Shown here one piece after another: positions 40,336-52,800 of a stretch of 64,000 nt of DNA. The stretch's first letter is position 1. Each line of letters begins with the position of its first letter. Source of the DNA: Aulostomus chinensis (taxonomy: Eukaryota > Chordata > Actinopteri > Syngnathiformes > Aulostomidae); the NCBI GenBank assembly GCA_037954235.1, contig JBBMOA010000012.1:5014644-5078643 (forward strand), in the 5' to 3' direction. The position numbers and the translations under genes are program-made. The notes below the pieces were generated by a model that did not search any database, was not told the DNA's origin, and saw only the letters and a list, made by a program, of their open reading frames with translations.

Positions 40336-43300
40336 GTGGTGTAATGTGTTTGCTAACGTCTGTGCTCGCTGTAGAACAGACAACACCAGATGGTGGGCTG
40401 AAATGACACAAGGGAGGAGGGGGAGGAGAAGTGAGACAAGACCCTTCCATCATTTCATCATCATCATCATCATCATCATTCTGTTTCCTCCCCTCAAACA
40501 CAAACAATCTGGTATAAACCTTCACTTTGAGTAAAGAAAAAGAAAACAAATTTGGTATTCAGATATTTGTTTTAAGTCTGCTGGAACACGTGATAAAAAT
40601 GCGTGGAAGCTGTATGTGACTTGTAGTTGTTTAAACCCACGTCAAACACCATAAAAAAGACGGTTTTGCCGCAGTTTTTGCTGTGTCACCGTTGTTACTT
40701 TGTGTTCAGTAGGAGGGCATGCAGAGGAAAGGCGAGGGCGGCGGCGTGTCCTCCACAAACACACAAGCGCCGATTTGGGTTTAAGCTCAACACAAACAAG
40801 GAGAACATGAAAACATCAGCGACGCAATCTGCTAACTTTGCCTGGTAAAAGGCGGCAGCATTCCGAGGCAAAACCTCTACTACAGATGCATTTGCATGTG
40901 CGTTATAGTAACGACTGACAGGAAGTACGTGTGAAGCAGAGCACCACCTAGAGGCTGTGCGCGGTATTCATTAAGTTCCCTTCCCGCTGGTCCGTGTAGG
41001 CGATCACGGCCGGCGTCCAGCACCGAGGCCCGGTATGAGAGGTGGTCTCGGTCAAGTCGATGTGGTCTGCACCAGAGCGCGACTGCAGGATTCAGACCCT
41101 CCAAAACTCCACCAAAGGGGGGAAATGCAGCAGTTTGATTGGACTGAAGTGGAGTAAAAACCCCTTTGAAAATAATGGAATGCGGCCCACTGCTAGTCAT
41201 CACATTTGATGCTATCAGCTTACACTCATCAGCTACACTTGTTTTACACTTAAACAGCTGTCCTGTAATAAACTTACACATAGACCTACTGCACCACAGA
41301 GTTATTTCAGTTAAAGAAGTGTTTTCACAGCTTCACTGTGCAAAACTGCAATTTCACTTCTTCTAGAAGGCTGCTGAACAACGCTAGCTGTTAATTAGGC
41401 AGAGGTGAGTTCTGCTGGGTCTGCCAGGAAGAGAGTACCAGGGCAGGAGACAGACAGAAGGAGCCGAAGGCAGACGATAAGAAAGGTTCCTTGATTTAAC
41501 ACACGAAGCTACGAAAGAACGGTGAGAGTTTCTCTCCCACACCCACATCTAATTCACTCAAGAGATCTCTCCCAAGCCAAAAAAAAAAATTGGTTTGAAG
41601 CAGAGAATAATTTGGCGCGACAATGAATCTTCTGTCATATCAACTGATCAAGAAACACCAGTGTGAATTCCTTGTTCGGTTATGACACATCATATTATCA
41701 TTCTCATAGTACACACATCTCACGTACCTTTATTGATATATTCAAGCTGAGCTAAGCTTTCCTATGAGAAATTGCAGCTCAACCAAGTAATTAATCAGTT
41801 CTCACACTTTATTGTAATGAAGAGTCAATCCATCCATTTTTCATCCTCCTCCTTCTATTCAGGGTCACGGGGCTGCAGCCTCATCAATCTGCCTTTTGTC
41901 TGATACATTTTCCTACCACATCCGTCCCGTTTTTGTCCACGGAACATTTGCTTTCTCAGTCGCAGAAACTCCGACCCTGCATTTAACAGGCGTATCGTCG
42001 ATAAACTGTATGCTAAGTAGCTCCTCACCTGCAGCACTGCAGCAGTCCCAGCGCAGCATAGAAACACACCCCACCCCTCTGAGGGCAGAACGTTTGACAT
42101 AATTGGTTGAATATCATTAATCTGTAGGTGGAGCATGAACAAACATGCTGGATGTGGTTCCTACGTTTCTGTGTGGTGTCAAAATGACTGGGACTTGTAC
42201 ACTGGATGAGGTCATTACTGGAAGCAGGGGGACTTATTTTTCTAGGAGAAAATGGAACATGAGCAGTTTACAAAGGTCACCATTCTCATCCGTTCTGTTG
42301 TGATCAGAACCAACACACTAATGAAAGCTAGATCAGCTCAAACTCTGATGTCATATTTATAAAAATGACGACTTACTGCACGTGGAGCAAACGTTCATCG
42401 TTGGCATAAATTAACATTATTTTATTTTTTTTCGGCAAAAAGTGACAAAGATAATCGAGCTCCATGATGTTCTCATGAGCCACTGCTTGTGTTATGTTTT
42501 ATCTTGGGTTTTTTTTTTCCCAATGGCATCTTAAAAACCTCCAAAAATGGAAGAATCAAAACATGACTCTGCATAAACTTTAACATCACTGTCACAACAA
42601 ATCAGTCCTTTCAGTAGAATCAAGAAATTTCTGGTCTTTGGAATTGACAACAGCAGATAAAGGATTGGAGCATGCAAAACTCCTACAAAAATCACACATG
42701 ACACCAGGCATCAGACTATGAACTAAGCGCAACCCTTTACCCATGGGAGGTATTTGGCACGTTGCAGTTGCAGCAGGATTATCTGAAAGTATTTGGTATA
42801 AATAATACTAGAGGGACGGGAGGGTTTCCTCAAACAGCTCCAAATCAAATTCGTTTAAGAAAAAAAAAAAAAAAAACAACTTGAAGGGAAAAATATAACT
42901 TTGATGTTTTAGCCCGGGCTCTATTTTTCTGTATGTTTGGGTCAAAATTGAAGATCGGAACAGAAGAACTGAATCATTCCAGTATGGCTGCTTCTGGCCC
43001 ACGAAGCAACCGTCTGTGTAAAAGCCTGTCCACTGACGACTGACTGTTATCAGGTCTGATATCATCACTGAAAGAATCCTGCAGCCTGGACGTAGTTCTC
43101 GCTGAAATCTCACATATTTACTGGACGGAGAACTCGCCGTGTGGTCTCCCTGGTTCCAGCTGTCTCTTCCAGTTCATACAGGAACACATGAACATTTGCT
43201 GCTATACGCTGTCACGTGTGACTGGAAGTATGACTCAGTGACTTTTCCTTTTCCGGTCGTGACAATGCACGAGCTTGAATGCACAGGAAAACAATCGTCG

Positions 43301-45381
43301 CCTCACAGTCGGTGATTGGCAGAAGACGATCAGGAAAAGCAGTTCACGAGCTACAGATTCACTCTTCAACAAATATGACAGCAGATGAAAAGAAGAACAT
43401 GCTATATAAAGGAAAAAATCAGCTACAAAATCAAAATATAGATCTTTGTGAAGTACAAAAATCTGTCTGAGAGGTATGGAAGAGACAAAATTTGGAAAAT
43501 CCTTAATATGTATAGCTAGAAAAGATACAAAGAATTTGATATCTTGACATGCAGAAAAGTTCATTGTCTGGTCAGAAAGAAAGAAAAAAGCATGGAAAAA
43601 TAGAACAAGGGTGCAATGAGGGAGGAGTTTATTCACAAAAATAGGGTTGAAATTCAGCGGAAGCGATGAAGCAGGCAAGAAACAGGAGCAAATTAACACT
43701 ATCATCAAGAGAACGCTTTCATGTTTGCTCACACTCGGTTGCTCAATTACTCGTCAAGTGTAAAAGAAGAAAATCACTCAACAGGGAAGAAGGCCGTATG
43801 TCAGATTATTCATAAGAAGTTCTTATTGACAATGAGGTTATCTTAAAAAATAAAGCCTTCCTATAGACTGCTGCGCTGAGTATCATCCAGGCAAGCCTGT
43901 TGATTGGACCAAAAACGGCAAAGTTAGAGCTTGTTGATGTATGAAAATCAAAAGTGATCAATGTGTCTTTCTGCCTTGTTGGATAAACGAGCGAGAATCC
44001 TCTACCCTCAGAACTGACACGCCGGTTGACCAGAAAAACGTTGTGTGATTGGCCGAGGAGATAGAACAGTCTCAGAACAAAGCTCTGGTTCTTACCATCT
44101 CACGGGGAAGAAAGATGTCTTCCTGCCGGAGGACCACCAGAGAGACACCCTCTCCGTGTCGTGTGCTGCGCAGCATACACACCAGCTCCTCCTGGCCGAC
44201 ACCTGTAATGTCCACGCCGTTTACCTGCACACACAAAAAGCCCAAACATCGTCAGTAAAATCAAAGTCAGCGCACATCTCCAGGTTAAATGTTGAGCCGC
44301 ACCTCTAGTATGCGGTCTCCCGACTGCAGGCGGCCATCTTTAACAGCAGCTCCACGTGGCAGAATGTTTTTGACCAGGATCGGGCCGGGACCATGAACAG
44401 AAGAATCTCTGGTTACGACGGTGAAGCCAAGACCTTCTGAACCTACAAAGACATTCAAAAATTTACACGGAGAAATGAAAAGTGAGAGGTGAGGTAGAGT
44501 GTGAAACGTTACCGCATAATGGGGCTGTCAACGAATACTCTATAATCGGAATGGAAGAAAAAACATTCATTTGAATGTGAAAAAAAATCCACGGCCTGCC
44601 TGCCTGTCTGTCTGTCTGTCTGCCTGCCTGTGTCTTGTGAGTTCTGGCACCAGCCTGAACTGCTGCACTCACTGAAACCATGATGGATAGGAGTCACATA
44701 GCAACACTTGCCAACTCATTATTGAATGTAGGTCAAGTGATGGAAATTTCACAACTAATGTTACCAAACGTCTCTGCCCCAGTAGAAGAAAGAGTAATCT
44801 GCACCCGGACCATCTGAGAGGCCCGCTGAGAAAAGCGCACTGTTTCAACTGGAAATCCTACATGAAAGTGGCAAGATGGCATCTGTTGCTCAAGATGAAG
44901 TTATTAAAGTTAGTCGCAAGCTCTGAAAGTATTAACTGTCTTTAGATAAAGTTGATCATTTGGTCTGGCTCTGAGAGCTGGCTTGTTCAGCTCTCACGCC
45001 CAACATGGTGCAGAGAGAGAAAGAGCTCTGCAGCAGCCAGAGTTTTATAGTATATACGACGGGTTTTTGTGTATTTAGTACTGTGCAAGTATCTATAATG
45101 TGTTTTTATCAAGTAATTTTCCCCATAAAAGACATTATGTCTCTTGAAATACAGTTGAGTCTTCTTGTGGATGGGAAAATAATGACGGACAAACCCGTCA
45201 TTTTTCTGTTGTGAAAACCTTTAACAGCTTTTTTATCTCTTGCCTCCATTTCACCGGCTAAAAACCTCTTCACCACTTCCTGCCCCCTAAACACCAATCT
45301 TACTACTCCAGGGAACTTTAACACAATGTTCTTGACTCAGCTGCTGATTATATAGGGTATGTGTGATAATGTAAGCCTTAG

Positions 45382-45417
<36 letters not shown>

Positions 45418-45621
45418 GTGGCTTTAAACCCTTTAGCTATAGCTGCTAGCGTATCTGCAGGTGTGAAGCCTTAAAATGGGTTCAGGTGTGGGGCAGAGAG
45501 GAGGAAGAAGAACTGAAGCAAGGAGCTGGAAAGAGTAATAAAGTAACACCAGAAAATGAAAAGTGAATGTTCTGGAAAGAGAAGTGAGGAAGATTTAAAT
45601 ATTAATCAGTGAAAAAATCCC

Positions 45622-45670
<49 letters not shown>

Positions 45671-48600
45671 ACATTAAAATGGTGTATGCACACACTCATA
45701 AACATGAATGCATGCACCACAAGCAGAGACAGAAGCTGGCTATGTGTTTTATAGACCTCATTTAGTCCGGTCTCTTTAGCAGAGCCAAGTCAGCAGTTTG
45801 GTCGGCTATGAATTCATATCAGCAGAAAATGAACAGATCAATAAAGACTTAATAGACCCTGAAAAGAGGGAATTGGGAAGATGGAGAGAGGAAGGATGGA
45901 AGGAAGTAGAGCTGGAGGAAAGAGAATGATAGCTTTAAAGAAATAGGAAACAGCAGGAGAATAGGACACATTTGGAAAAGTATGAGAAATAAATAGGGTT
46001 AAAATGTACATCCCAGTAATGAGCCGATGTAGGAAATAAAATAGAAACTAGAAAGGGGAGAGATGTGGCATTATGGTTCGTAAAAATGTGGGCCTTCTCA
46101 ACTGATGTATGCTGTGACAAGTGAATTCGTTTCACCAGCAAAGTTTGACGAAGCAATTGAGAGCAATGACGAAAGTTGAATTGCATCCGCAAACACAACA
46201 TTCACGCTGGAAACGCCGTCTTCGTCAAAGCTCGTAAAAGTGGACTTGTCTGCAGATCAATGCCAAATTTACAAATGATCCATTGAGATCCCCTCCCCAC
46301 TGTCCTGCGCGTCCTTAGAGCAATGACATCACAGCAGTGTCACTGTGATGAACACTTAACTGGGAACTCGCAACGACACCCAGATGAGCATAGATCAGAT
46401 CAACCTTGACAGCTCATGATGTTCCAAACAGAGGAGGTTCTACATCCTGCATTCCAGGCAAACAGCCTGAGAAATGTCCTTAAAACTGCAAACATAACTT
46501 AAAGAGTAGCGCTTAAACACTCTAAGAATGAACCTGTTTGTGAACACGAAGGTACGCCAGCCTTTATGTGGCGGCCGGAGAAGTACATGGGTAGTGAATC
46601 TGTCAGCTTTGTGTCTGTCTGGAGTAGGAAAGCTGCGATCAAGCAGAGCTGCTATCCTACTCTGTGTGGCTGAGGTGGGCTGCTGGTGACTCGTGGTCCT
46701 CACCTTTCTTCAGGTCAATCCGCAGTCTTCGCCCTCCCTTCTTATTGACCACCAAGCTGGAAAGGGCGGGACTTTTCTTAGGTAAAGGGCTCTCACTCCT
46801 TCCCTTGGTGTTCTAGGTGACAAATAGAGAATTTTTTATTCATTTCCCCCCCCACACATAAAAACAGGTCACTTCAAAAAGAGTCCAATCCCTCGTGTGA
46901 CCCCTCAACAGGAGGAGGCTGACCCAAGGAGAAAGGATTTTCAATCAGACTGAGAGGGGTGGTTTAACCTTTTGATAATGCGATCAATAGCATAATATCA
47001 CCCGCGTGAATGTTCAGTCTGATTGTTCCTCTGGTTGGAATAAATGTGTTCTTTCAGCACACATGCTGCTGATGAGACCAGATTTCCAGGAGGGACATAA
47101 GAACCTGGTGGAACCCAAACAACACTGAGCTGCGCCGTCACACAAAGCTATTCAAAACACCTGAAGGGTGGGAAGGCTTGACATAACCAAAACTGAGTGT
47201 TTGTGGGTGACTGAGAACATGGCCGGATGAAGAAGATTGTACTTGTAAATGGACCATTTTCAGCAGTTTTGCTGTTGACACTGTTAATCAGTATTACTGA
47301 AGACAAATTGTCAGTGTAAACCCAGTGTCCCAGCGGTAGAGCGCTCACAGCAGGCTCCGGGGTGGCGGCGTCCTCTGCCTGTCGTGTAGCTGGATTATCG
47401 GGAGGCTTGAACACAGGTTTGGCTTTGATAGGTGGAGGTGGGTCTTTGGTCTTGGTCGTTCGGGGGCTGCCGTCGGGGCCAGCACTGTTAAAGAGCTGGC
47501 CTATCAGACTCTTCTCGTAGCGCTCTCTGCTGGATGAGGGAACTACTTCTAAACGGACCACGGGGGAATGCATAGCCTGACGAAAGACCTCCTGAGCTCT
47601 GAGAGGGAGACGGAGAGAGAGAGAGACAGAGAGAGAGAAAGAAGGATGAGAGCGATGCCAGCAGCAGTTGACAGGAAAACCAATCAATAGAGGACAAAAA
47701 GAGAGATCAAGTTTGTTCAACAAGTGTGTGCTTCTGAATATATCATTAACTACACAAATTAAAACATTAATCACAATTATAGAAAGGACAATTACTGTCA
47801 GGAGAAAAAGAATCCTGGAAGCATTTATAACTCAATTAAGATAACATTTGATAAATGACACATGATTTAAAAAAAAGATTATTAACTATAGATGGAAAAC
47901 CTTCCCTTTGATGGTAACTGTCAGAGAGAAAACTACAAAGACGGACCGGTGTATGAGGCTCCTGCCTGGCAACTAAACATATTTTCAATGATTATCGATG
48001 GCGTGATAGATGTGCAGCGCTGCGACCGTCCATTGATTTGAGTGGACCTTTTCACATATTAATTCAATCAATTATCTGGTATCTTAACTGATGAATCTGT
48101 CCGGTTACTCTGCAAAATAACGAAATTAAAACACAAAAGCAAATGTTTATGTATTTTTTTTCACTCAATTCCCCAGGCGACTAATCAAGTGTCCAGGTCA
48201 CCTGAAACATACAGATACTTCTGTCACCTTATTTACATACTAGCAACATCCCAAAAACAAAAAAACAACAACAACATATGCATTACTTTTTTGTGTAAAA
48301 TAAAACATGTATGCAAGACTGAGATGTATATTTTAATTTAACATGAACAACCTCCTTGCACCAGTTCTCTGTATATTTCTGGTTCTCTAGTTTGCATTCA
48401 CTTCCAGTGGGCTGCTGCTGCTGTTTTTCCTCTTCCTGAGCATCAGGTTAGACTGAAGGTACAAAAGCACAGGCATGACACCTGTGCACAAGGTCATTAG
48501 AGTCACATGATCTGTGAATACCCAATTTTGCAGATAATTAGTTTTGATCAGATTATGCTAAGTAAATTAGCGGGGCCACTGTGTCAGGAGCAGAAGGTAC

Positions 48601-49794
48601 AAGCCATCATTCACCTCAGATAAACGGAGAAAATCAGGTTTATTCAAAACTTATTAGGTTACTCTTCTATTGTTTTCAGTCTAAAGTATCATCAGATGGA
48701 GGATGATCAGAACGTTTCCACAGCTACAGACTTGGTTACAAATACACTGCATCTGCAATATTAGCTTTACTATCATATCAGTTCAAACCGAAGGGCTAAA
48801 TGATGCGATGATATTTTTGTTCGGGAATAATAAATGGACATGTGTTGCTTTTATTACTTTGTGTACTGGGTATGACTCTTCCTGTATACTTGTGCAGTCT
48901 TAGTCTTTTGACGAACATAAATATTGTTTTTAGTCACATTTTGGGTTACTGATCATTCTTGGGTTTTGGTGAAATTTTAGTCAATAAAATCTGGAGAAGG
49001 GGAAGTCAACCAACATTTTCACCCGACTTTTGTGGCCACTGCTACAAATACAAGCTGATATTTCGCCTGTTTGTTTCCCCCTCAGATCAAGAGAAAATGA
49101 GAACTGAGGTGCAGTTAATGCAGCAGGAAACACATCAAATCCTAAGATGTTCTCATTTCAAAGTTACCAATTAGAGGAGATGAAAAGCTGCACCCTTACT
49201 TGGCTTTATGGCGCACTGAGGCACAGACTGAAAGAATATCATGCATAGAAATCCTACAGCCAATTTCAGCAAACACTGGGCTGAGTAAAAACAAGTGTTT
49301 GGGGGCGGATGGCCATCTCGACTCATTCCTGTCAGACAGTGTTTGTTAAAACTATGAAGCACAGTAAGCAGTGTAAGCAAATGCCGTTGTGACACCTTGC
49401 TGCATGACACTTAAACAAGTTCTCATTCTATTAAAACCACAATAAAACTTGACGTGAAAGCTTTGTGTTTTGACAAGTATTGTTCAAAGACTGCTTGTGA
49501 TTTGACATTTGATGCAGGCATATTTGTGGATGTGAAACGCTCAGGCTTCCCAAATATAGCTGTGACCAACGTGTGGGTTTCTGTGTGGGATCAGTGGGTC
49601 TATAAGAGGCCTGCTAAACACGAAATTTGCTCGGACAAGCGAGACTTCCCAACCATGATCACACTGAAGCTGTGAAAATGCACGCCTGCTTGGACTGCAG
49701 CCACATAAGATTGAAGAGCAGATCACATTGATATCCAACTCTGTTCTTGTTCAAACAGGTGATTTAATTTGAGGTGAACAGGTGAAATTGAGTG

Positions 49795-49833
<39 letters not shown>

Positions 49834-52800
49834 GTTTGAGAGAGAGTCCACACGGGACTACACACCTTTCTATGAACAATAGGTGCAAACCCTTCAGGGT
49901 ATAATCCAGTTACCTAGAGTACAGCATAAAATACCTCACATATAATCTTATTACCACGCTGAATACTGGACAAGGACTATTGTCTGGATTGAACAGACAT
50001 TGTAATGTGCTACAATCATTAAAACATCCGCATGGGTGCGTGTAATCTGTGGCAATCATTTTTACAGGTGTTTCTTTTGTCGACTGAATGTTCTGTAATG
50101 GTGTCACGTCCCTAAATCCTCTGGTGTTACTGTACTTCTTTACAGGTGCTTCAGCGATACGACAAGCCAAGCCAACTCAGGAACATCTGCTCTCAAATGA
50201 ATCTTGAACAAATCTGTCCTGAGAGGAACGGGATGGAATGAGAAGACACACACACACACACAAAAGCCAGTTCTCAGGCGCAGCTCTCCCAACATCTGCC
50301 AAGTGTCTCTTCTGCTGTTGTGTGTGATGGCAGTACAACGGTTATATAAGCCCAGTGACAATGGGACGGGGAACAAGACGCACAGAAAGACAGCAGGAGG
50401 CACGACACAGGCTCGGGCCCAATTCAAAAGCTTTACATCCACATACACGTCAGGCTTTTTGGTCATATACTTCATATGCAGTTTAGTCACCAAAACATAC
50501 AATCCCGTTCATCAAGTGCACTCGTTAAAAACTACCATCTTTTTTTTGTTTTTTTAAGAAATTATCATATTAGTTCCAACCGATGGGCTAAATGATGCGA
50601 TGATATTTTTGTTCGGGAATAATAAATGAACACGTGTTGCTTTTATTACTTTGTGTACTGTGCATGACTCTTCCTGCATACTTAAACACAATCTATAAAT
50701 TACTGTTCATTTTTACATCATCATCATCCCACTTGATCTCGTCCAGATTTAATCCAGTAGAATCTGATCATTTCAGTCTGATCTAAGCCAAGGAGAAACA
50801 TTGTAGTCTGATTTAGTCCATGAAAATTGGCCTTTTCTCTTCTCTGTGAGCCTGAATGGGTCTGTTCAGGTTTTTTTGTGCAGTCTTAGTCTTTTGACTA
50901 ACATAAATATTGTTTTTAGTCACATTTTAGGTGACTGATCATTCTTGGGTTTCGTGAAATTTTAGTCAATAAAATCTGGACAAGGGGAAGTCAACCAACA
51001 TTTTCACCCGATGTTTTTTGCTTTTAGAGGTTTACAAAAACTGGAAAATCTGTCCTGTTTCTTCTCGTATTCTTTTTTTCCGTCTCTCTCTCTCTCTCTC
51101 TCTCCAGTTTTTATTTTAACTTTATAATTTCAATCTTTCAGTGTGGTGAGTTTTAACATCAACATTTGTCTGGTTCCTGCCTCACCAGCACATCACTTAT
51201 TATAAAACCTACACAGTTGTTGTGTGCTTCATGTATGCAAATGAATAAACAAGTTCAATAAAAGTAGAGTTCATGGCAGAACTGTTGAATTTTAGATTGA
51301 ACTTTTCTGGCATCAAGTGCAAAGGTTTTAATAATTATGATAATAATTGCTGAGCCTGAGATACCGCAACATTCTGGATCATTTTTAAGTAAATGTCTTC
51401 AAATAAATGAATTCTGTGTGTAAGTAAGAGGAGTGTCAGCACAGATCCCTCACTTCTATCTATTCATTTCCTAACTGCATTTCGGGTGAAATTCCTTTCC
51501 TTTCGTACATTTGCAGAATACAATTTTACAACTGCACCTTTCTTTTTCCCCAGACAGGCAACTCAACAGGTATGTTGGAAGGTGGTGCATCAATGTTGAT
51601 GTGACTGTCTTTTATATGAAAGACTTGCTTTTCCTATTCAAGTGAATCGCCTCAGTCGGGCATTTTCTCAGTCCTGTGTCCAACACACACACTGGTGGAG
51701 CTGCACTCACTGGCTAAAGGTCTTATCCATGAGGTCGGTGTTGTTGATCCTGACGATGCACTCATCCTCCTGGAACAACGCCTCCTTCCTGGAGCGACTG
51801 TCCTCCTCCACTCCGCGGATGTAGAGACCAAGAAACCTATCAGGAGAGTGCATGAGGAAGGGAAGGCGGGTTACGCGCTCTATTAAAAGTTGGTATGCTT
51901 ACATCACATGCATGTGTATGCATGTGCAATTGTTAAACTGTACGGATGAGTGATGTGTCTTCTAGAGCGCTGGCAAGGGTGCTGCAGGTCAAATTAACAC
52001 ATTCTCTGTGCTTACATGAGCCACCATTAAGAGATAAAAGCTGTTGTTAAGGTTAATTAGCGTGGGAGCAGGACTGTCACAGGCCAACTTGTACATAAAA
52101 AGACAGAGAGGTAGGGCAACAAAGACAACATGATAGACAAGCATCAACACACACACACACACACACACACACGAGTCATGACAGACGTATAGAGAAACAA
52201 ATGATAGGGGGAAAGATGTAAAGCCATTCAAAAAGAGACAGCCTGTGAAACGCCAGGAGAGGATGGAAGGTAGACAGACAAGGGTAGGCAGGGAGAACCA
52301 ATCAAACAGACAGCAAGACTGTTGGAAGACTCTGCATCTTTAACTTGTCTTTCTTCTCCGACACACACTCAGCTTAATTATACAGAAGCAATGACACACA
52401 CTAAAACAACGAAACTAGGTTAAGAGGGGAAGGAGTGATGGTAAATTGTGGAAAGAAATCAAGGAGGTGCTCAGGAGGGAACAGACAAAGAAAAAAAAAA
52501 GGGAGACGAGAGATGAGAGAAGACAGGGAGGGAGGGAAATGTAAGGAGGAAATTGGCAGGGTCAGGTGAGTCATGAGAACAGCCATAAAAACACATCCTG
52601 CCTTCCTTTAGGAAATCCCCATGCACTGTCTGACTGTCACACACCCCAAAAAAAGCCCTGCATTGCTGGGCAATTTTTTCTGCATTTTCTTCTTCTTCTT
52701 CTTCCCGTTGTGTGCGTGAGAACGTGTTGTTGCCAGATTAGTGTGTAAAGTATTGCCCGGAGGTGAAAGCCTTACAAGTGCACAACATGATTCCAAGAAT

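Larger units (their letters stand above)
34157..44095 (-). other. pard3b intron between PDZ2 and PDZ3 exons (9.9 kb)
   Basis: Holds GA, GT and CAT repeats, a teleost-type interspersed repeat at about 37955-38560 and a GC-rich block at about 40940-41120. Plus-strand open frames at 34574-35805 match no protein I know and lack codon-like conservation signals. Confidence 0.8.
44443..46703 (-). other. pard3b intron between exons e and f
   Basis: 2261 bp with a CTGC/CTGT tetranucleotide tract and GT and CT-CA tracts. No gene recognised. Confidence 0.9.
47599..51710 (-). other. pard3b intron between exons c and d
   Basis: 4112 bp. It contains two related segments, 48771-49026 and 50563-51010, described as a local duplication, and a (GT)n between them. 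No gene recognised. Confidence 0.85.

Noticed and set aside
47330..47345. AGCGGTAGAGCGC as a tRNA or SINE A box
   Set aside because: It is immediately past the donor of exon d, and no B box or cloverleaf follows.
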